This document shows, in pieces, positions 44,771 to 55,547 of a stretch of DNA of 64,000 bases. This DNA is from Yamagishiella unicocca (lineage: Eukaryota > Chlorophyta > Chlorophyceae > Chlamydomonadales > Volvocaceae): NCBI GenBank assembly GCA_003116995.1, contig BDSL01000010.1:1664319-1728318 (forward strand). Reading direction: 5' to 3'. Numbering within the stretch: the first letter of the stretch is position 1; each line of letters begins with the position of its first letter. Under the pieces are notes generated by a model that had not been told where the DNA came from, made no database searches, and saw nothing but the letters and a program-made list of their open reading frames with translations. The translations under genes and the position numbers were made by a program.

Positions 44771-46896
44771 GGAGCCGCAGCCCCAATTACCACCACCACC
44801 GCCGCCGCCCCCGACGCATCCGCTGCAAGGCAAAACCGACACCTAAAACGGTTTTCCGCGTACTCGCCACCATTCGCACTCGCCTCGTTCCGTGCAGCCT
44901 TGCCTGCCACCCCGCAACCCCACGCAGCTGGCGAGGATGCATTACGCCAGGCTTGCTGCGACCCGTGGGTCGTGGTAGTCCACCTGCACCGCCAGGAATG
45001 GCCATCTGGAAGGAGCGCGCTCCTGCCAAGCGACAGAATGACAAGCAAGGCTATGGTCCTGGGGCACAAGAACATCCAAATCCCACGTCCTGCAGCTCCA
45101 AGGGAAGTACCTACAGAAACACCCCAAGCAAAAAGCCGCCCGTGAGCTGTGAACTCGAACGAGGCCATCCCTTGGACGGCGCGGGGAGCATCTGTAAACT
45201 GGTTCACTGAATGCATTCCGGTGTCACACGCGACCCGCAAACAAACACCACGCGCAAGGCATACACTGCGGCTGCGGTTGTCTCTTCTCCATGAGCTTCC
45301 ATTTCTAGCCAGTTTTCCTACCGGTCACTTCACAAAGCCAGCCCCTCCTTCGCCTCCCGTTGCTGGGTCCTGCGCTGCGCGCCGCCGGGACTGTCCAGCT
45401 GAGTTTTCGCGCCTTTGCGGTAAACCAATAGATACTGCGGCTGCACCGGCGGTGGTCGACCCGTCGGTCCCTTGCGTGTTCGACCGCCAGGATAGACACC
45501 CACCAGATAAGGACGAGGCTCTCTCCCAGGTCTACACCCAAACCCGGCACCAGAACCGCCGTGTGACCCCTTCCTCGAGCGCGGGCGGGAGTCGTCTTGG
45601 GAGAGCGACGTGGACGGCGTGGGCGTCACGAGGGGCGAAGCGTCGGCGTTGTGCGGGCTTCGGCGAAGGAGGGGAAAGATGGTGGTGATAGGCGAAGGGA
45701 AAGCAAGGGGGCTTCGGCCCAGTGCAGTAGAGCTAACAGACCGCTGAGTTCCGGAGTGTAGGGGCCGCCAGTCGAAGCGGACGCGACGCCGGCGGCGCCC
45801 CTAGGCACGTAGGTGTAGGTACGGGCGGGATTGCCGTCACCGCCGCTGTCATCGCCGTCACCGCCCGCCAAGCCGGAAGACGCAAGCACTTCCCCGAAAC
45901 ACGTAAACAGCCGTAGGGTTGTCGCCCGGTGGTCGTTCCGTGTTGAACACGCGGCAGTGGATCCGCGGTGACACGGTGACGAGCGTGACCAGCGGCATGG
46001 GCGCTAACGAAGGCGGTGCAGAGCGGGGCCCGCCCGCCAGCCAGATCGCGGCTCAACGGCGCCGCGCCGCTTGTGCCCGGCTCCGGCCCGGAGAGCTGCC
46101 GCAGGGGGGGGGGGCGGCAGGAGCTGTGAGCGTTGGGCTGCGCGAGCAGGGTCGCGTGGGCTGAGGACGTGGCCTGGTGGGGGCGGCATTAGGACATGGC
46201 AGACGGGGAAATGAGCACACCCTGGTGTGGGGCGCTGCTTCCCATAGCGGGTCCATGGTTTAACATCTGCACTTCAGCTGACCCGGTAAAAAATTAATCT
46301 TACCGATGGGCCCCGTACCGTGCAACGCTCGAGCATCACGAGCTTGGGGTCAAGCCAGACGTGTTGCGAAACTACAGAACGGCGCCCAGCCAGCATCGTT
46401 AAAAAGATTATGAAGCATGCAAGAGGACTTCATGCCTCGTCGAGATGCGTTGCCTTGAAGAGCCAGCATAGAAGACCACAGCGGTTAAGCTGAAGCGCAT
46501 GCTTCGCTTCGCTGAATCCCATGCACAGCAGCCAGGAACCATTTGCTCCAGATTGTGGCCAGCTTTTACGCTTAGCCCCGCCAGGCGGTCAGAACCATTG
46601 TCCGAAACGGCTCATAACTTCCTCAGGCTAGTCCTGGCCCCACAACACAATTATCTCCGACAGAAGACTGCAAAAAAATCAAAGCCTCACCTTGAGCGGC
46701 TGGGTGGAGCCGCTCCACGCCCACAGCGTCGCAATTGAGAAATTAACTAGGTGCGCAGCAATTGCGGCAACATGCTAGTGGCGTTGTATATACTTTGTGT
46801 GTTCTAGAGTATGTATGTAGAGCTGCTGAGCCTATGACTTGTCATGTTGCTGCGGAGGAGGTAGTTGTGAAGAACATCTGCTAATACCGCAATACG
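44771..46896. other. GC-rich spacer left of the retrotransposon, no gene assigned
   Basis: Open frames exist (for example 44695-45240 minus and 45149-45688 plus), but none shows a family motif, exon-like borders or consistent composition. The right end continues across the retrotransposon insertion into 53293 onward. Confidence 0.4.
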
Positions 46897-46901
46897 GGAA
46901 A
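46897..46901. repeat. Target-site duplication, left
   Basis: GGAAA immediately before the 5' LTR, repeated at 53288-53292 after the 3' LTR. Confidence 0.9.
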
Positions 46902-47084
46902 TGTAAGGCGCGCGTAAGGCCCTAATGGTCGTACTGCGCTCCGCGTGACATAATGTACACATCACGACTCGATAGTCAACGACTATAAAAGGAAGTCCTC
47001 TTTGTGCCTGCTCGGTAGACATAACGTTGGGGGATCATCTCCTCCACAGGCCGTATTCTTAGTACGACACCCTTCTTCCTAACA
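46902..47084 (+). repeat. 5' LTR of Ty3/gypsy element
   Basis: 183 bp starting TGTAAGGCGCGCG and ending CTTCCTAACA (TG...CA). It contains a TATA box (TATAAAA, 46984-46990). No difference was found from the 3' LTR at 53105-53287. Confidence 0.97.
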
Positions 47085-47085
47085 A

Positions 47086-47102
47086 CTGGCATCTGAGACA
47101 GG
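47086..47102 (+). promoter_or_regulatory. Putative primer-binding site
   Basis: CTGGCATCTGAGACAGG begins 1 nt after the 5' LTR and carries the TGG expected to pair with a tRNA CCA end. The tRNA species was not identified. Confidence 0.5.
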
Positions 47103-47181
47103 TTCGATCGCTGGAGGCCTCTCGGTCTCGCGAAAGAGCTCGGCGCTTAACGCGCTAATTTTTTTTTCTCCTCGGCCCACA

Positions 47182-48987
47182 ATGTCGGCCAAAATGGACT
47201 GCGATACGACGGTACGCAACATGGCGACCCTTCCGCCGCCCAAAGCGCTAAGACGCTCATACCGTAGCATGTACAATGCCTTCCTTGCTATGCCTAGCAC
47301 TGATTTGCTACTTGAGCTAGCCTACTCGGCCGGAAAATCCGCCCTGACGAACGTAGATGTCACATTCTACCTCCGCTTGGTCGAAGGGAACCACGACCAT
47401 CTCCCGGGATTAAATTATTCCACCATCCTCCGCCTAAAACGGATTATCCTCTTCCAACGCCTACAGGCTGCGGGCGCATTCCCGGGCGACGTCAACGACG
47501 CTGTCGACCTGGACTCCATAGAGAATATGGACTTCAGCGAGCTGCTGGACGCAGGTACTAAGATACCATCGCTTAAAGTGCTCCAGCAAACGCAGGCCGA
47601 TTTTGACGCCCTGCGCACGCTGACAAACGCCCCGCAAAATGCCGACTCGGAGCCCCAGGTTTTTACCGCACGGGCGATCGACTCACCCAGACCCCCGCCG
47701 CCTAACGCAGATGAGCCGGCAACGGAGAACGTGCCGCCGCCGCCGCCGGCCCAAGTGCCGCCGCCACCGGCCAACGTGCCCATGGACGAGCAGACCAAGC
47801 TGCAGGCTATGATCCAAGCAGCTGTCCAAGCGGCACTCGCGGCCGTTACCTCGCCTGCGGTCCCGCCAGCGCTGCCCGTACCGGAGCACGCCGCGGCGCC
47901 GTTCATGCAACCAGGACCCGCCCCCACGCCAGCCCCTGCAGTACCTGCACCGGCGGCCCCGGCGGCTCCTGCGCAGGCGTCACCTATCAACACCGTGAGT
48001 CTGGGAACGGGCGCAACTAGCGCTTATCCGGGTGCTACTCCCACGGGCACTCCTGCGGCACACGCAGCCATAACCACTGGGACCAGCAATACCCATTCGC
48101 GTGCGCTGCGACAGCCGCCTATTTTCTTAGGGCGCAGCAGCAACCAGATCTCGGACCCCGACATTTGGTTTGACACCACTATCCGATACCTGAGGGCCAA
48201 CAATTGCGACCCCATCGAGAGCATGCGATATTACGTGGGCGGTCCGGCTGCTAAATGGTACAGCGGCTTGTGCGAACGGCACGCAGTGCTAGGTGCTCCG
48301 CCCCTCTCAGTAGCAACCATGCGCGCGGATTTCATTCTCCTTTACGGGGACGTTCGCCGCGGCACGCCCCAAGAGGTTCGCCAACGTTTGCACTCTGGCG
48401 AGCACCATCAGAAGCCTCACGAATCCATTGGCGATTACGCGCAGCGCTTCCGGGAACTAACTCGCGATGATCCCGACATTTCCCAAGTTGACTTGTGCGC
48501 CTGGTTCCTAAACGGAATGCTTGCTCAATTGCAGCGCTCGTGTGCTTCGGATGCCAACGGCAACCCTTGGGCCGCTTTTGACGCCCTGCTTACTTACGCC
48601 CACGGCCAGGAATCGCGCTCACTCATCGGCAAAAAGACCGTCCGCTTTGGCCTCCTCAAAGGAACCGCCCCCGCCCCTCCCAAGCAGGCTGCAAATCGCG
48701 GCAATGGCAACCGCGACCGCCGCCGGAATGGCGGCGACCGCGGCAATGGCCGGAATGGCGGCGACCGCGGCAACGGCCGCAATGGCGAAGACCGCGGCAA
48801 CGGCCGGTCTTACCGCCGAACCTCCGAGCGCGAGAAGGAGCGCGAGGACATTAGGCGTGAAAATTTGGCCAAGGCTGGCCTATGTTACCACTGCGGCGCT
48901 CCTTTCGGGAAGGGCCACCGCTGTCAGGAGTCCAAGCGGCAGCGCAGGGACGGTCCGAGCGGTTCCGACGGCGCAGCGGCTAACTAG
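47182..48987 (+). CDS. gag: Retrotransposon Gag polyprotein
   Basis: 601 residues; forms the virus-like particle and packages element RNA. It has an N-terminal helical region, then a Pro/Ala-rich stretch (about residues 170-300). A retrotransposon-gag capsid domain follows (about 310-460, with DIWFDTTIRYLRANNCDP and YYVGGPAAKWY). A basic Arg/Gly/Asn repeat region (about 505-545) contains copies of NGGDRGNGR. The zinc knuckle is C568-YH-C571 with H579 and C581, a CX2CX7HXC spacing like plant gypsy elements. The frame ends in a single TAG at 48985-48987, and the downstream pol frame is the same frame. The start ATG is the first after a T-rich leader. Confidence 0.93.
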   Translation: MSAKMDCDTTVRNMATLPPPKALRRSYRSMYNAFLAMPSTDLLLELAYSAGKSALTNVDVTFYLRLVEGNHDHLPGLNYSTILRLKRIILFQRLQAAGAFPGDVNDAVDLDSIENMDFSELLDAGTKIPSLKVLQQTQADFDALRTLTNAPQNADSEPQVFTARAIDSPRPPPPNADEPATENVPPPPPAQVPPPPANVPMDEQTKLQAMIQAAVQAALAAVTSPAVPPALPVPEHAAAPFMQPGPAPTPAPAVPAPAAPAAPAQASPINTVSLGTGATSAYPGATPTGTPAAHAAITTGTSNTHSRALRQPPIFLGRSSNQISDPDIWFDTTIRYLRANNCDPIESMRYYVGGPAAKWYSGLCERHAVLGAPPLSVATMRADFILLYGDVRRGTPQEVRQRLHSGEHHQKPHESIGDYAQRFRELTRDDPDISQVDLCAWFLNGMLAQLQRSCASDANGNPWAAFDALLTYAHGQESRSLIGKKTVRFGLLKGTAPAPPKQAANRGNGNRDRRRNGGDRGNGRNGGDRGNGRNGEDRGNGRSYRRTSEREKEREDIRRENLAKAGLCYHCGAPFGKGHRCQESKRQRRDGPSGSDGAAAN

Positions 48988-49044
48988 GGGGTTGCCCATG
49001 CTGGCATCACGGGTTCACAGCATGGGTTATCCCAGGACACTGAG

Positions 49045-52000
49045 ATGCTAGAGCCTCCTTCCTTGCCTGAATGGCCGGATAAGCCGGTACGTGTGCATCG
49101 ATCAATTTTCTTGAAGCTGCAAAAGCTTTCTAAAAGGCAATTTGTATTCGACGCTACGTGTAACGGAACGGAATCGCTCTGCCCTCTGTCGCCACTCCCG
49201 TGTACGTCATTTCTCACTCACGACGTCGGCAACCACCACGTTTGGGCAAGCCCTCAGTACTCGGAAATTCCGGAGTTCCTCAAACACTATGAAGCCTGCA
49301 AAAGCAAGGCTCCTGACGCAACAAGTGCAGTCTTTTTGGTGCCTAAACGGCCCGACATTCAGCAACTATTCACCTCTCGCCACTGGACCCTGCTTCGTGA
49401 ATTTGACCAAGGCTCTCATCTCTTCGCAGTGCGTGAGGCTAACGGCGGCCACTCTGACTTAGGCCCCACCCCCGTTCCCATGCAAGCCTGGTTAAACCCC
49501 TGCGGCGTTCAAGCAAGTTGCTCCTCGCTAAATAGCGATGATTCATCCCTGATACTGCAAATGCGTATTGGCGGCCTAAGAGCCTCAGCCCTGCTTGATA
49601 CAGGTGCCTCCCACGTCTTGCTATCGCAAGCATTTGTCGAAAAACTCGGCCTCCGCCCTACCGCAAGCCACGTTACTTCGTGTACTTTGGGCGATGGTGC
49701 TAACTCAGTACCACTCCTCGGACAAATTACAATTACTTGTCGTGTCAAAGACTTCCGCTGCGAGCTCAACGCTCTCGTCATACCTCGATTACTCCACGGC
49801 TTCGACCTCATTCTCGGTAGTCAGTGGCTCTCCTCGCATAAAGCGATCCTCGACTTCAACACTGGCTCGTGCACGGTCCGGCGCAACGGCCGCTCCCACA
49901 AGCTACTAAGTACCAACAAGTCCTTGCCGCCATCCATGGCTGCCCTCCGTGCTAAAACTGCACTGGACGCAAACGCGCCCACAACTCCACTCATTTCTTT
50001 AAAGCAGTTTAAACGCCTTCAGAAGAAGGGCAATCGCTGCTTCACGGCGCTCATACAGAGCGACCTCATGGCTCAACTAGCCGCTACCACTACTACGGAG
50101 TCCGCGCAACCGGACCCATCACTGGTAAATCCAACAGAGCTTAATGCCCTTCTCGAGTCCTACAAAGACTTGTTTGAGCCGCTAAACCAGCTGCCGCCCG
50201 ACAGGGAAGTCGGTCACACAATCCCGCTAATCGAAGGGTCACAACCACCCTACTCGCGGCCTTACAGGCTATCTCCCGTAGAGCAAGATGAGCTAAAACG
50301 GCAAATCGATGACTTGCTCGCGAAGGGGTTCATTGAGGAATCCAAATCACCGTACGGAGCACCGGTCCTCTTCACACTAAAGAAAGACGGCTCCCTGCGC
50401 ATGGTTCTTGATTATCGGAACCTAAACAAAATCACGGTTAAGAACCGATATCCGCTGCCCAACATCACGGATCTGCTTGACAAAATGTCCGGCGCCACAT
50501 GTTTCTCGTCACTAGACTTACAGTCTGGCTATCACCAAATCCGCATCTCCGAACAGGACGTGCCTCTCACAAGCTTCGTTACGCCGTTCGGTACCTACCA
50601 GTACAAAGTGCTGTGTTTCGGACTGACAAACGCACCGGCTACGTTCCAAAGGACAATGAACGAAATGCTCCGCCCTTTTATCGGCAAATTTGTCGTCGTT
50701 TACCTCGACGATATCATGGTCTACAGCAAAACGCCTGAAGAACACAAACGTCACCTAGAAATGGTGCTCAAAACTCTCAAAGAGAGAGAATTCAAAGTAC
50801 GTTTGGACAAATGTTCATTCAACCAGAAGGAAGTAACTTTCCTGGGCCACGTAGTTGGTCGCGACGGCTTAAAAGTCGACCCCCGCAAAGTCTCCACCGT
50901 TCAAAACTGGACCACTCCCTCGGATATCTCCAGATTACGTGGATTCTTGGGCCTCGCCAACTATTTCCGCAAATTCGTGCAGGGCTACTCGTCCCTCGTC
51001 GCCCCCTTGACCGCTCTCACAGGCCTCAAGCGTCTGCCTGAATGGACCCATCAACACCAAACTGCTTTCGACGGTGTAAAACACGCCTTAACCAACGCAC
51101 CCGTGCTAAAATTGCCGGATTTTGAGAAGCCCTTTCAGGTCATCTCCGACGCCAGTATCTATGGTACAGGCGCCGTACTTATGCAGGACGAACATCCTGT
51201 CGCTTACACCAGCAAGAAGTTCATCCCTGCTGAAGTTAACTACACTACTGAAGAGCAAGAACTGCTTGGAGTGATAAACGCCCTCGAAGAATGGCGCCCT
51301 TACTTGGAAACTGCCCAACAATCTGTCACGTTAATAACTGACCATAACCCTCTTATCTGGTTCGATCAAAAGAAGAACCTTTCGCGTAGGCAAGCGCGCT
51401 GGCAGGAATACCTCACGCGTTTCCACTACGCCTGGCTTCATCGCCCCGGTCGACTAAATGTCGCCGACCCTATCAGTCGCATACATGCGCCTCCTGTGCC
51501 CCAGCTAGCCACAATGGCTATCCTCTGTGTCGACTACGCACTCTGCCTTCGGGAACCTCCGCCCCCGCCGCCAGGTGCCCCCGCAATTGCCATGTTCACT
51601 CCAGGTGTCGAGCCCTTGTTCGCGAACATGCCAACCCTCGCCGACCGTCTAAAACAGGCGTCCCCTGCGGAACCCGACCCCAGCTGGCACACCGTGTCCA
51701 AACACGAAGGTATTTACTTTAAGGGCAACAAAATTGTTGTACCTGACGCACCTGATGTCAAAAATGATATCTTCTATGCTTACCATGACGCACCACTAGC
51801 AGGCCACCGCGGCTTTGCTCGCACTTTGCAAACCATTTCAGAACGCTTTTGGTGGCCCGGTCTCTACTCGGAGGTCCGCAAGTACGTCACATCCTGTGCT
51901 GACTGCCAACGCAACAAATCCAGCACACAGAAGCCCGCAGGTCTTTTACAACCCCTTCCGGTTCCCACCGAACCTTGGGAGGTCATTACTTGCGATTTCA

Positions 52001-53061
52001 TCACCCACTTGCCTTTGACCACGCGCGGCCACACTGCCATCTGCGTTTTCGTTGACAAGTTCTCCAAAATGGTGATCATTGTGCCCACAACGGACACCCT
52101 TACTACCTTGGGATTCGCAGAAATGCTGCTGCAACATATCCTATGCCGACATGGCACCCCTCGTATTCTGGTCACCGACCGAGATCCTCGTTTCACTGCG
52201 CAAGTGCTGGTAAACATCACTAAGCGATTGCGGCTAAGACACGCATTATCAACATCTTACCATCCTCAAACGGACGGACAAACCGAGCGCGTTAACCGCG
52301 TTCTCGAAGAAGTGCTGCGTAACTACGTAGGTCCTACTCAAAATGACTGGGATACATACCTTCCTATGGCAGAATTCGCTATCAACAATAGCAAAGCGGA
52401 TGCTACAGGCTTCACGCCCTTCTTCCTCGTCTACGGCCGCAACCCGCGAGTCCCGATGGACGCAGGAATACCTCTGCTTTCAAAATACCCAGCCGCTAAC
52501 AAGCTAGCTGATGACTACACCGCTCGCATAAAGCAAGCCAAAGTACATCTTGAGGCTGCGCAAAAGCGTATGAAGGACCAAGCTGATAAGAAGCGACGCA
52601 ACGTGTCCTTCATTGTCGGCGCCTTCGTTCTCCTCAGTACCAAAAATATCACCTTCAAATCGCCAGCAACGACGCAAAAGCTTCTGCCGCGATGGATCGG
52701 GCCATTCAAAGTGACCCAAAAGATCGGTGAAGTGGCATACCGCCTCGAACTGCCGAGCAGCTTACAGTTGCACAACGTATTTCATGTATCCGTGCTGAAA
52801 ACCTTTCAAGGAGGCAACACGACTACGCTCTCGCTGCCAACTGAGCTGCAAAATTTTGAGCCCCTGCGTTCAGCTCAAATGCTCCACGCACACCGCAAAC
52901 GTCGGTCCGGTCGCAAAACGCTGACTGATTACTTGGTTCGCTACCATAACTATGGTCCTGAGCATGACACCTGGGAAAGCGAGTCTGCCCTCGAACGTGT
53001 CTGCCCCAACCTCATCCAAGAATATTGGACGCGTACCAACTTCCCGCCGGAGCTTCGCTAA
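49045..53061 (+). CDS. pol: Retrotransposon Pol polyprotein (PR-RT-RH-IN-chromodomain)
   Basis: 1338 residues from the first ATG after the gag stop. Aspartic protease: LLDTGASHVLLS, active Asp185. Reverse transcriptase: YLDD at 553-556. RNase H: VISDASIYGTGAVL (Asp702) and TDHNPL. Integrase: zinc-binding HHCC (H914 to C-X2-C near 952-955, GHRGFARTL), then catalytic D984, D1045 and E1081 with the classical D-35-E spacing. A C-terminal chromodomain (about 1290-1335, DYLVRYHNYGPEHDTWE) may direct integration to chromatin. No frameshift or stop is present. Translation may occur as a Gag-Pol fusion by UAG readthrough. Confidence 0.96.
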   Translation: MLEPPSLPEWPDKPVRVHRSIFLKLQKLSKRQFVFDATCNGTESLCPLSPLPCTSFLTHDVGNHHVWASPQYSEIPEFLKHYEACKSKAPDATSAVFLVPKRPDIQQLFTSRHWTLLREFDQGSHLFAVREANGGHSDLGPTPVPMQAWLNPCGVQASCSSLNSDDSSLILQMRIGGLRASALLDTGASHVLLSQAFVEKLGLRPTASHVTSCTLGDGANSVPLLGQITITCRVKDFRCELNALVIPRLLHGFDLILGSQWLSSHKAILDFNTGSCTVRRNGRSHKLLSTNKSLPPSMAALRAKTALDANAPTTPLISLKQFKRLQKKGNRCFTALIQSDLMAQLAATTTTESAQPDPSLVNPTELNALLESYKDLFEPLNQLPPDREVGHTIPLIEGSQPPYSRPYRLSPVEQDELKRQIDDLLAKGFIEESKSPYGAPVLFTLKKDGSLRMVLDYRNLNKITVKNRYPLPNITDLLDKMSGATCFSSLDLQSGYHQIRISEQDVPLTSFVTPFGTYQYKVLCFGLTNAPATFQRTMNEMLRPFIGKFVVVYLDDIMVYSKTPEEHKRHLEMVLKTLKEREFKVRLDKCSFNQKEVTFLGHVVGRDGLKVDPRKVSTVQNWTTPSDISRLRGFLGLANYFRKFVQGYSSLVAPLTALTGLKRLPEWTHQHQTAFDGVKHALTNAPVLKLPDFEKPFQVISDASIYGTGAVLMQDEHPVAYTSKKFIPAEVNYTTEEQELLGVINALEEWRPYLETAQQSVTLITDHNPLIWFDQKKNLSRRQARWQEYLTRFHYAWLHRPGRLNVADPISRIHAPPVPQLATMAILCVDYALCLREPPPPPPGAPAIAMFTPGVEPLFANMPTLADRLKQASPAEPDPSWHTVSKHEGIYFKGNKIVVPDAPDVKNDIFYAYHDAPLAGHRGFARTLQTISERFWWPGLYSEVRKYVTSCADCQRNKSSTQKPAGLLQPLPVPTEPWEVITCDFITHLPLTTRGHTAICVFVDKFSKMVIIVPTTDTLTTLGFAEMLLQHILCRHGTPRILVTDRDPRFTAQVLVNITKRLRLRHALSTSYHPQTDGQTERVNRVLEEVLRNYVGPTQNDWDTYLPMAEFAINNSKADATGFTPFFLVYGRNPRVPMDAGIPLLSKYPAANKLADDYTARIKQAKVHLEAAQKRMKDQADKKRRNVSFIVGAFVLLSTKNITFKSPATTQKLLPRWIGPFKVTQKIGEVAYRLELPSSLQLHNVFHVSVLKTFQGGNTTTLSLPTELQNFEPLRSAQMLHAHRKRRSGRKTLTDYLVRYHNYGPEHDTWESESALERVCPNLIQEYWTRTNFPPELR

Positions 53062-53091
53062 AAATTTGGCGCCCGGGACGGGCTTCCCATC

Positions 53092-53104
53092 AGAAGGGGG
53101 GGAA
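53092..53104 (+). other. Polypurine tract
   Basis: AGAAGGGGGGGAA lies directly before the 3' LTR, the expected primer for plus-strand synthesis. Confidence 0.8.
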
Positions 53105-53287
53105 TGTAAGGCGCGCGTAAGGCCCTAATGGTCGTACTGCGCTCCGCGTGACATAATGTACACATCACGACTCGATAGTCAACGACTATAAAAGGAAGTC
53201 CTCTTTGTGCCTGCTCGGTAGACATAACGTTGGGGGATCATCTCCTCCACAGGCCGTATTCTTAGTACGACACCCTTCTTCCTAACA
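53105..53287 (+). repeat. 3' LTR of Ty3/gypsy element
   Basis: 183 bp with no difference found from the 5' LTR, including the TATA box at 53187-53193. It is followed by the GGAAA target duplication (53288-53292). Confidence 0.97.
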
Positions 53288-53292
53288 GGAAA

Positions 53293-54530
53293 GGAAACTG
53301 CAGGCGCAGGACGGGACTCCTTTGAATCAGTCAACGTTCAGTTAAACGTTGCGCAGCAGAGCATTGCCGTTAAATCCACCAGGCGAGTTGAGCGCTCGCT
53401 GCCACATCCGTCCACGCCTCGCCATGCGCTTGAACCTGCAGGTTGCGTTGTTACGTGTTCTTGCGATGAACTCCTTGCAACTTTTGTATGCAACGGCGTT
53501 AAACCGCTTGGCCGACCCGAGGCTCGCTTACCGAGGCATGTTTCCCCCTCTCCAGCCCACTCCTCCAGTAACTACCAGGGTTATGACATTGAGGCCTCAT
53601 CGACACGGTCATCCAGCAGCTCCGAAACCGCTACGTACGCGGCCAAGTAGATAGGCATGGTGGACCTGTGTGGGCAGCAGCAGCACGCAGCCCAGGGTTC
53701 ACCCCCTTCCCCTGGACCTAGCAGGGCTGGTTCGAGGGTTGGGAGTGGGGCCGGCAGTGGCGCGTGGACTGTGCCAGCGGCCGGTGCGGGTCTACGTGCT
53801 GCAGCCGCTGCTCAACTCGCTGGCGGAGACGGTACGTGATGGCTGGTGGGACCAGGCGAGTGGGTAGCTGGGGGAGGGGACGGGGCCGAACGGGACGGCA
53901 GGATGGGGTGCCCAGGTACCACACACCCAGCCACCCAGCACTGCTGCCGCTACTGCTACTGCCACTGCTGTTTAGGCAGGGGCGTAGGGACGTGCCACTA
54001 AGCGTTTGCAAAGGCTGGGCTTGCGCACCGCATCACTTGCTGTCACGACTCCATGCATTCATACTGGCACCCTTAGCCTGCCCTCTCCCCCCTTCTCCCC
54101 CCGCCCGCCCGCCCACCCCCCCTTCCCCCCTGCCAACCCCTTTTTGTGACGTCGCATCCAGGCGTTTTTTCCGCAACCCCTCCGCTCCGTTCAGTGGGGC
54201 GACTGCGGGCTGGGCACTGAGCACCTTGGCGGTGCTGATGCAAGTAGGTGAGGGGGAGGGCGGGGGCCCGAGGGAGGTGCAGTGGGGGTATGGTTCGCAG
54301 CAATGAATGTGACAAAAGAGAAGGAATGCTGCGGGGGGGCTGACGGAGGGGGCGAGAAGACCCTTTTACACGACATAGAAGACGAAGGAGAAAACGCGCA
54401 GTCGTTGGATGCTTTACGCGCACGCATTTGGGTTTGGCATCTCATTGACTTCTGGGAACCTCTGTCGCAGCTCTCGACGTCGTGCCAGGTGAAAAGAACA
54501 AAACTGCTAGCTGGGAGAGTTCGTTTTACC
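53293..54530 (+). other. Possible orphan exons right of the retrotransposon
   Basis: Two short segments look exon-like on the plus strand: about 53765-53831 (CQRPVRVYVLQPLLNSLAET before a GTACG donor) and about 54162-54245 (RFFRNPSAPFSGATAGWAL onward, after CATCCAG). They suggest part of a small membrane protein gene, but the rest was not found and the family is not recognised. Confidence 0.25.
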
Positions 54531-54639
54531 ATGTGGGCCGCGTAGTGGAGGATTTGGGTTGTGGATACGGTGGGGCGAGACGCGTCGAATCCCGGCCCGC
54601 ATACAGACCATTACCGTGGGGACGAGGCACTTCACCAAC

Positions 54640-54870
54640 CCTGACAGGCAACAGCCCGTCCCAGGTAGCGGCGCTCGACCGTGCCGCCCTGGCTAGTAAA
54701 AACACCGCTGTGACACCAGCAGCAGCACCCAGAAGCCCACAGCAGAAAACAAGCTTACGAGCAGGTGGTATGTCCCGAAAGCGGCCATGAGACCCACCTG
54801 GCCAGAACCCAGAGCGGTTAGCGACGTCCGTCAACGTGAAGCGTGCGGAATGGGAAGCGGTATGAGGCGT
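54640..54870 (-). repeat. Dispersed repeat block shared with cyclase introns
   Basis: On the minus strand this reads like 9395-9480 and 22350-22435: the GACGGACGT / GGCTCTGGCCAGGTGGGTC block. In translation all give [20 protein letters not shown] strings, but no complete protein is evident. Confidence 0.65.
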
Positions 54871-55005
54871 CGGGACGCGCGTAACGCAGCGAGTCGAATC
54901 TACATGGGCCAAAGCCGTGAACGGTTACGCGGGGGCAAGGGGCAAACATAGGGAGCGGCGGAAACGGGGGTTGGGCGGCGGGGCGCACGGGGGTGGGCAT
55001 TGTGG

Positions 55006-55547
55006 CACGCACAAGGGGGGTTACATAAAAGAACCGGTAACTCGACATGGGAATTGTAGTGGGTGCATAGCCTTCGGACACCTGGACGCCGCGCGCATGC
55101 TAGTGGACTAGGGTGGACGGCCACAAGAACAGACGCGACGACGGTGGGTGCAGTGGAGAAGAAGAACGGGTGGGCTATAGTGTCGAGTGCAAAGCAGAGG
55201 ACTGGGATGGCGACGGGGGAAGCGATGACGCGGGATGCACCGAGGGCTGGCGGCGGCCCATACCACGCACAAGGGGGGTTACATCAAAGAACCGACAATA
55301 ACTCGACATGGAAAGTGGAGCTTGTGCATAGCCTTCGGACACCTGGCCGCGCGCGCAGGCTACTGGGCTTGGGGTGACGGCCGCAAAAACGGACTCGGCG
55401 ACAGTGGGCGAATTGGAGAAATAGGTAGGAACGATTGGGCGATAGTGTGGAGCGCAAAGCAGAGAACCGGGGCGGCGAATGGGGAAATGGTGATGCGGGA
55501 TGCACCGAGGCCCGACTATGGCCCATCCCAGCCACGCACAAGGGGGG
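55006..55547 (+). repeat. Satellite with 258-269 bp period, two monomers plus part
   Basis: CACGCACAAGGGGGG recurs at 55006, 55264 and 55533. The intervening sequence (TACATAAAAGAACCGGTAAC, then GCATAGCCTTCGGACACCTG, then GGGATGCACCGAGG) is conserved between monomers. Degenerate extensions run left and right. Confidence 0.85.

Larger units (their letters stand above)
46902..53287 (+). mobile_element. Complete Ty3/gypsy chromovirus-type LTR retrotransposon
   Basis: 6386-bp element: 5' LTR 46902-47084, putative primer-binding site, gag 47182-48987, pol 49045-53061, polypurine tract, 3' LTR 53105-53287, 5-bp GGAAA target duplication. Pol order is protease, reverse transcriptase, RNase H, integrase, chromodomain, which defines Ty3/gypsy chromoviruses. 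Both reading frames are open and the LTRs are identical, so insertion is recent and the element may still be competent. Gag and pol share one frame separated by a single UAG. Confidence 0.96.

Noticed and set aside
44695..45240. 181-residue minus-strand open frame with hydrophobic stretches
   Set aside because: No family motif; it overlaps the end of the direct repeat at its 3' side and shows no exon-like borders or consistent composition.
53765..53831. Possible PIG-C-like membrane protein exon
   Set aside because: The match is a vague impression over about 20 residues with no adjoining exon; no function assigned.
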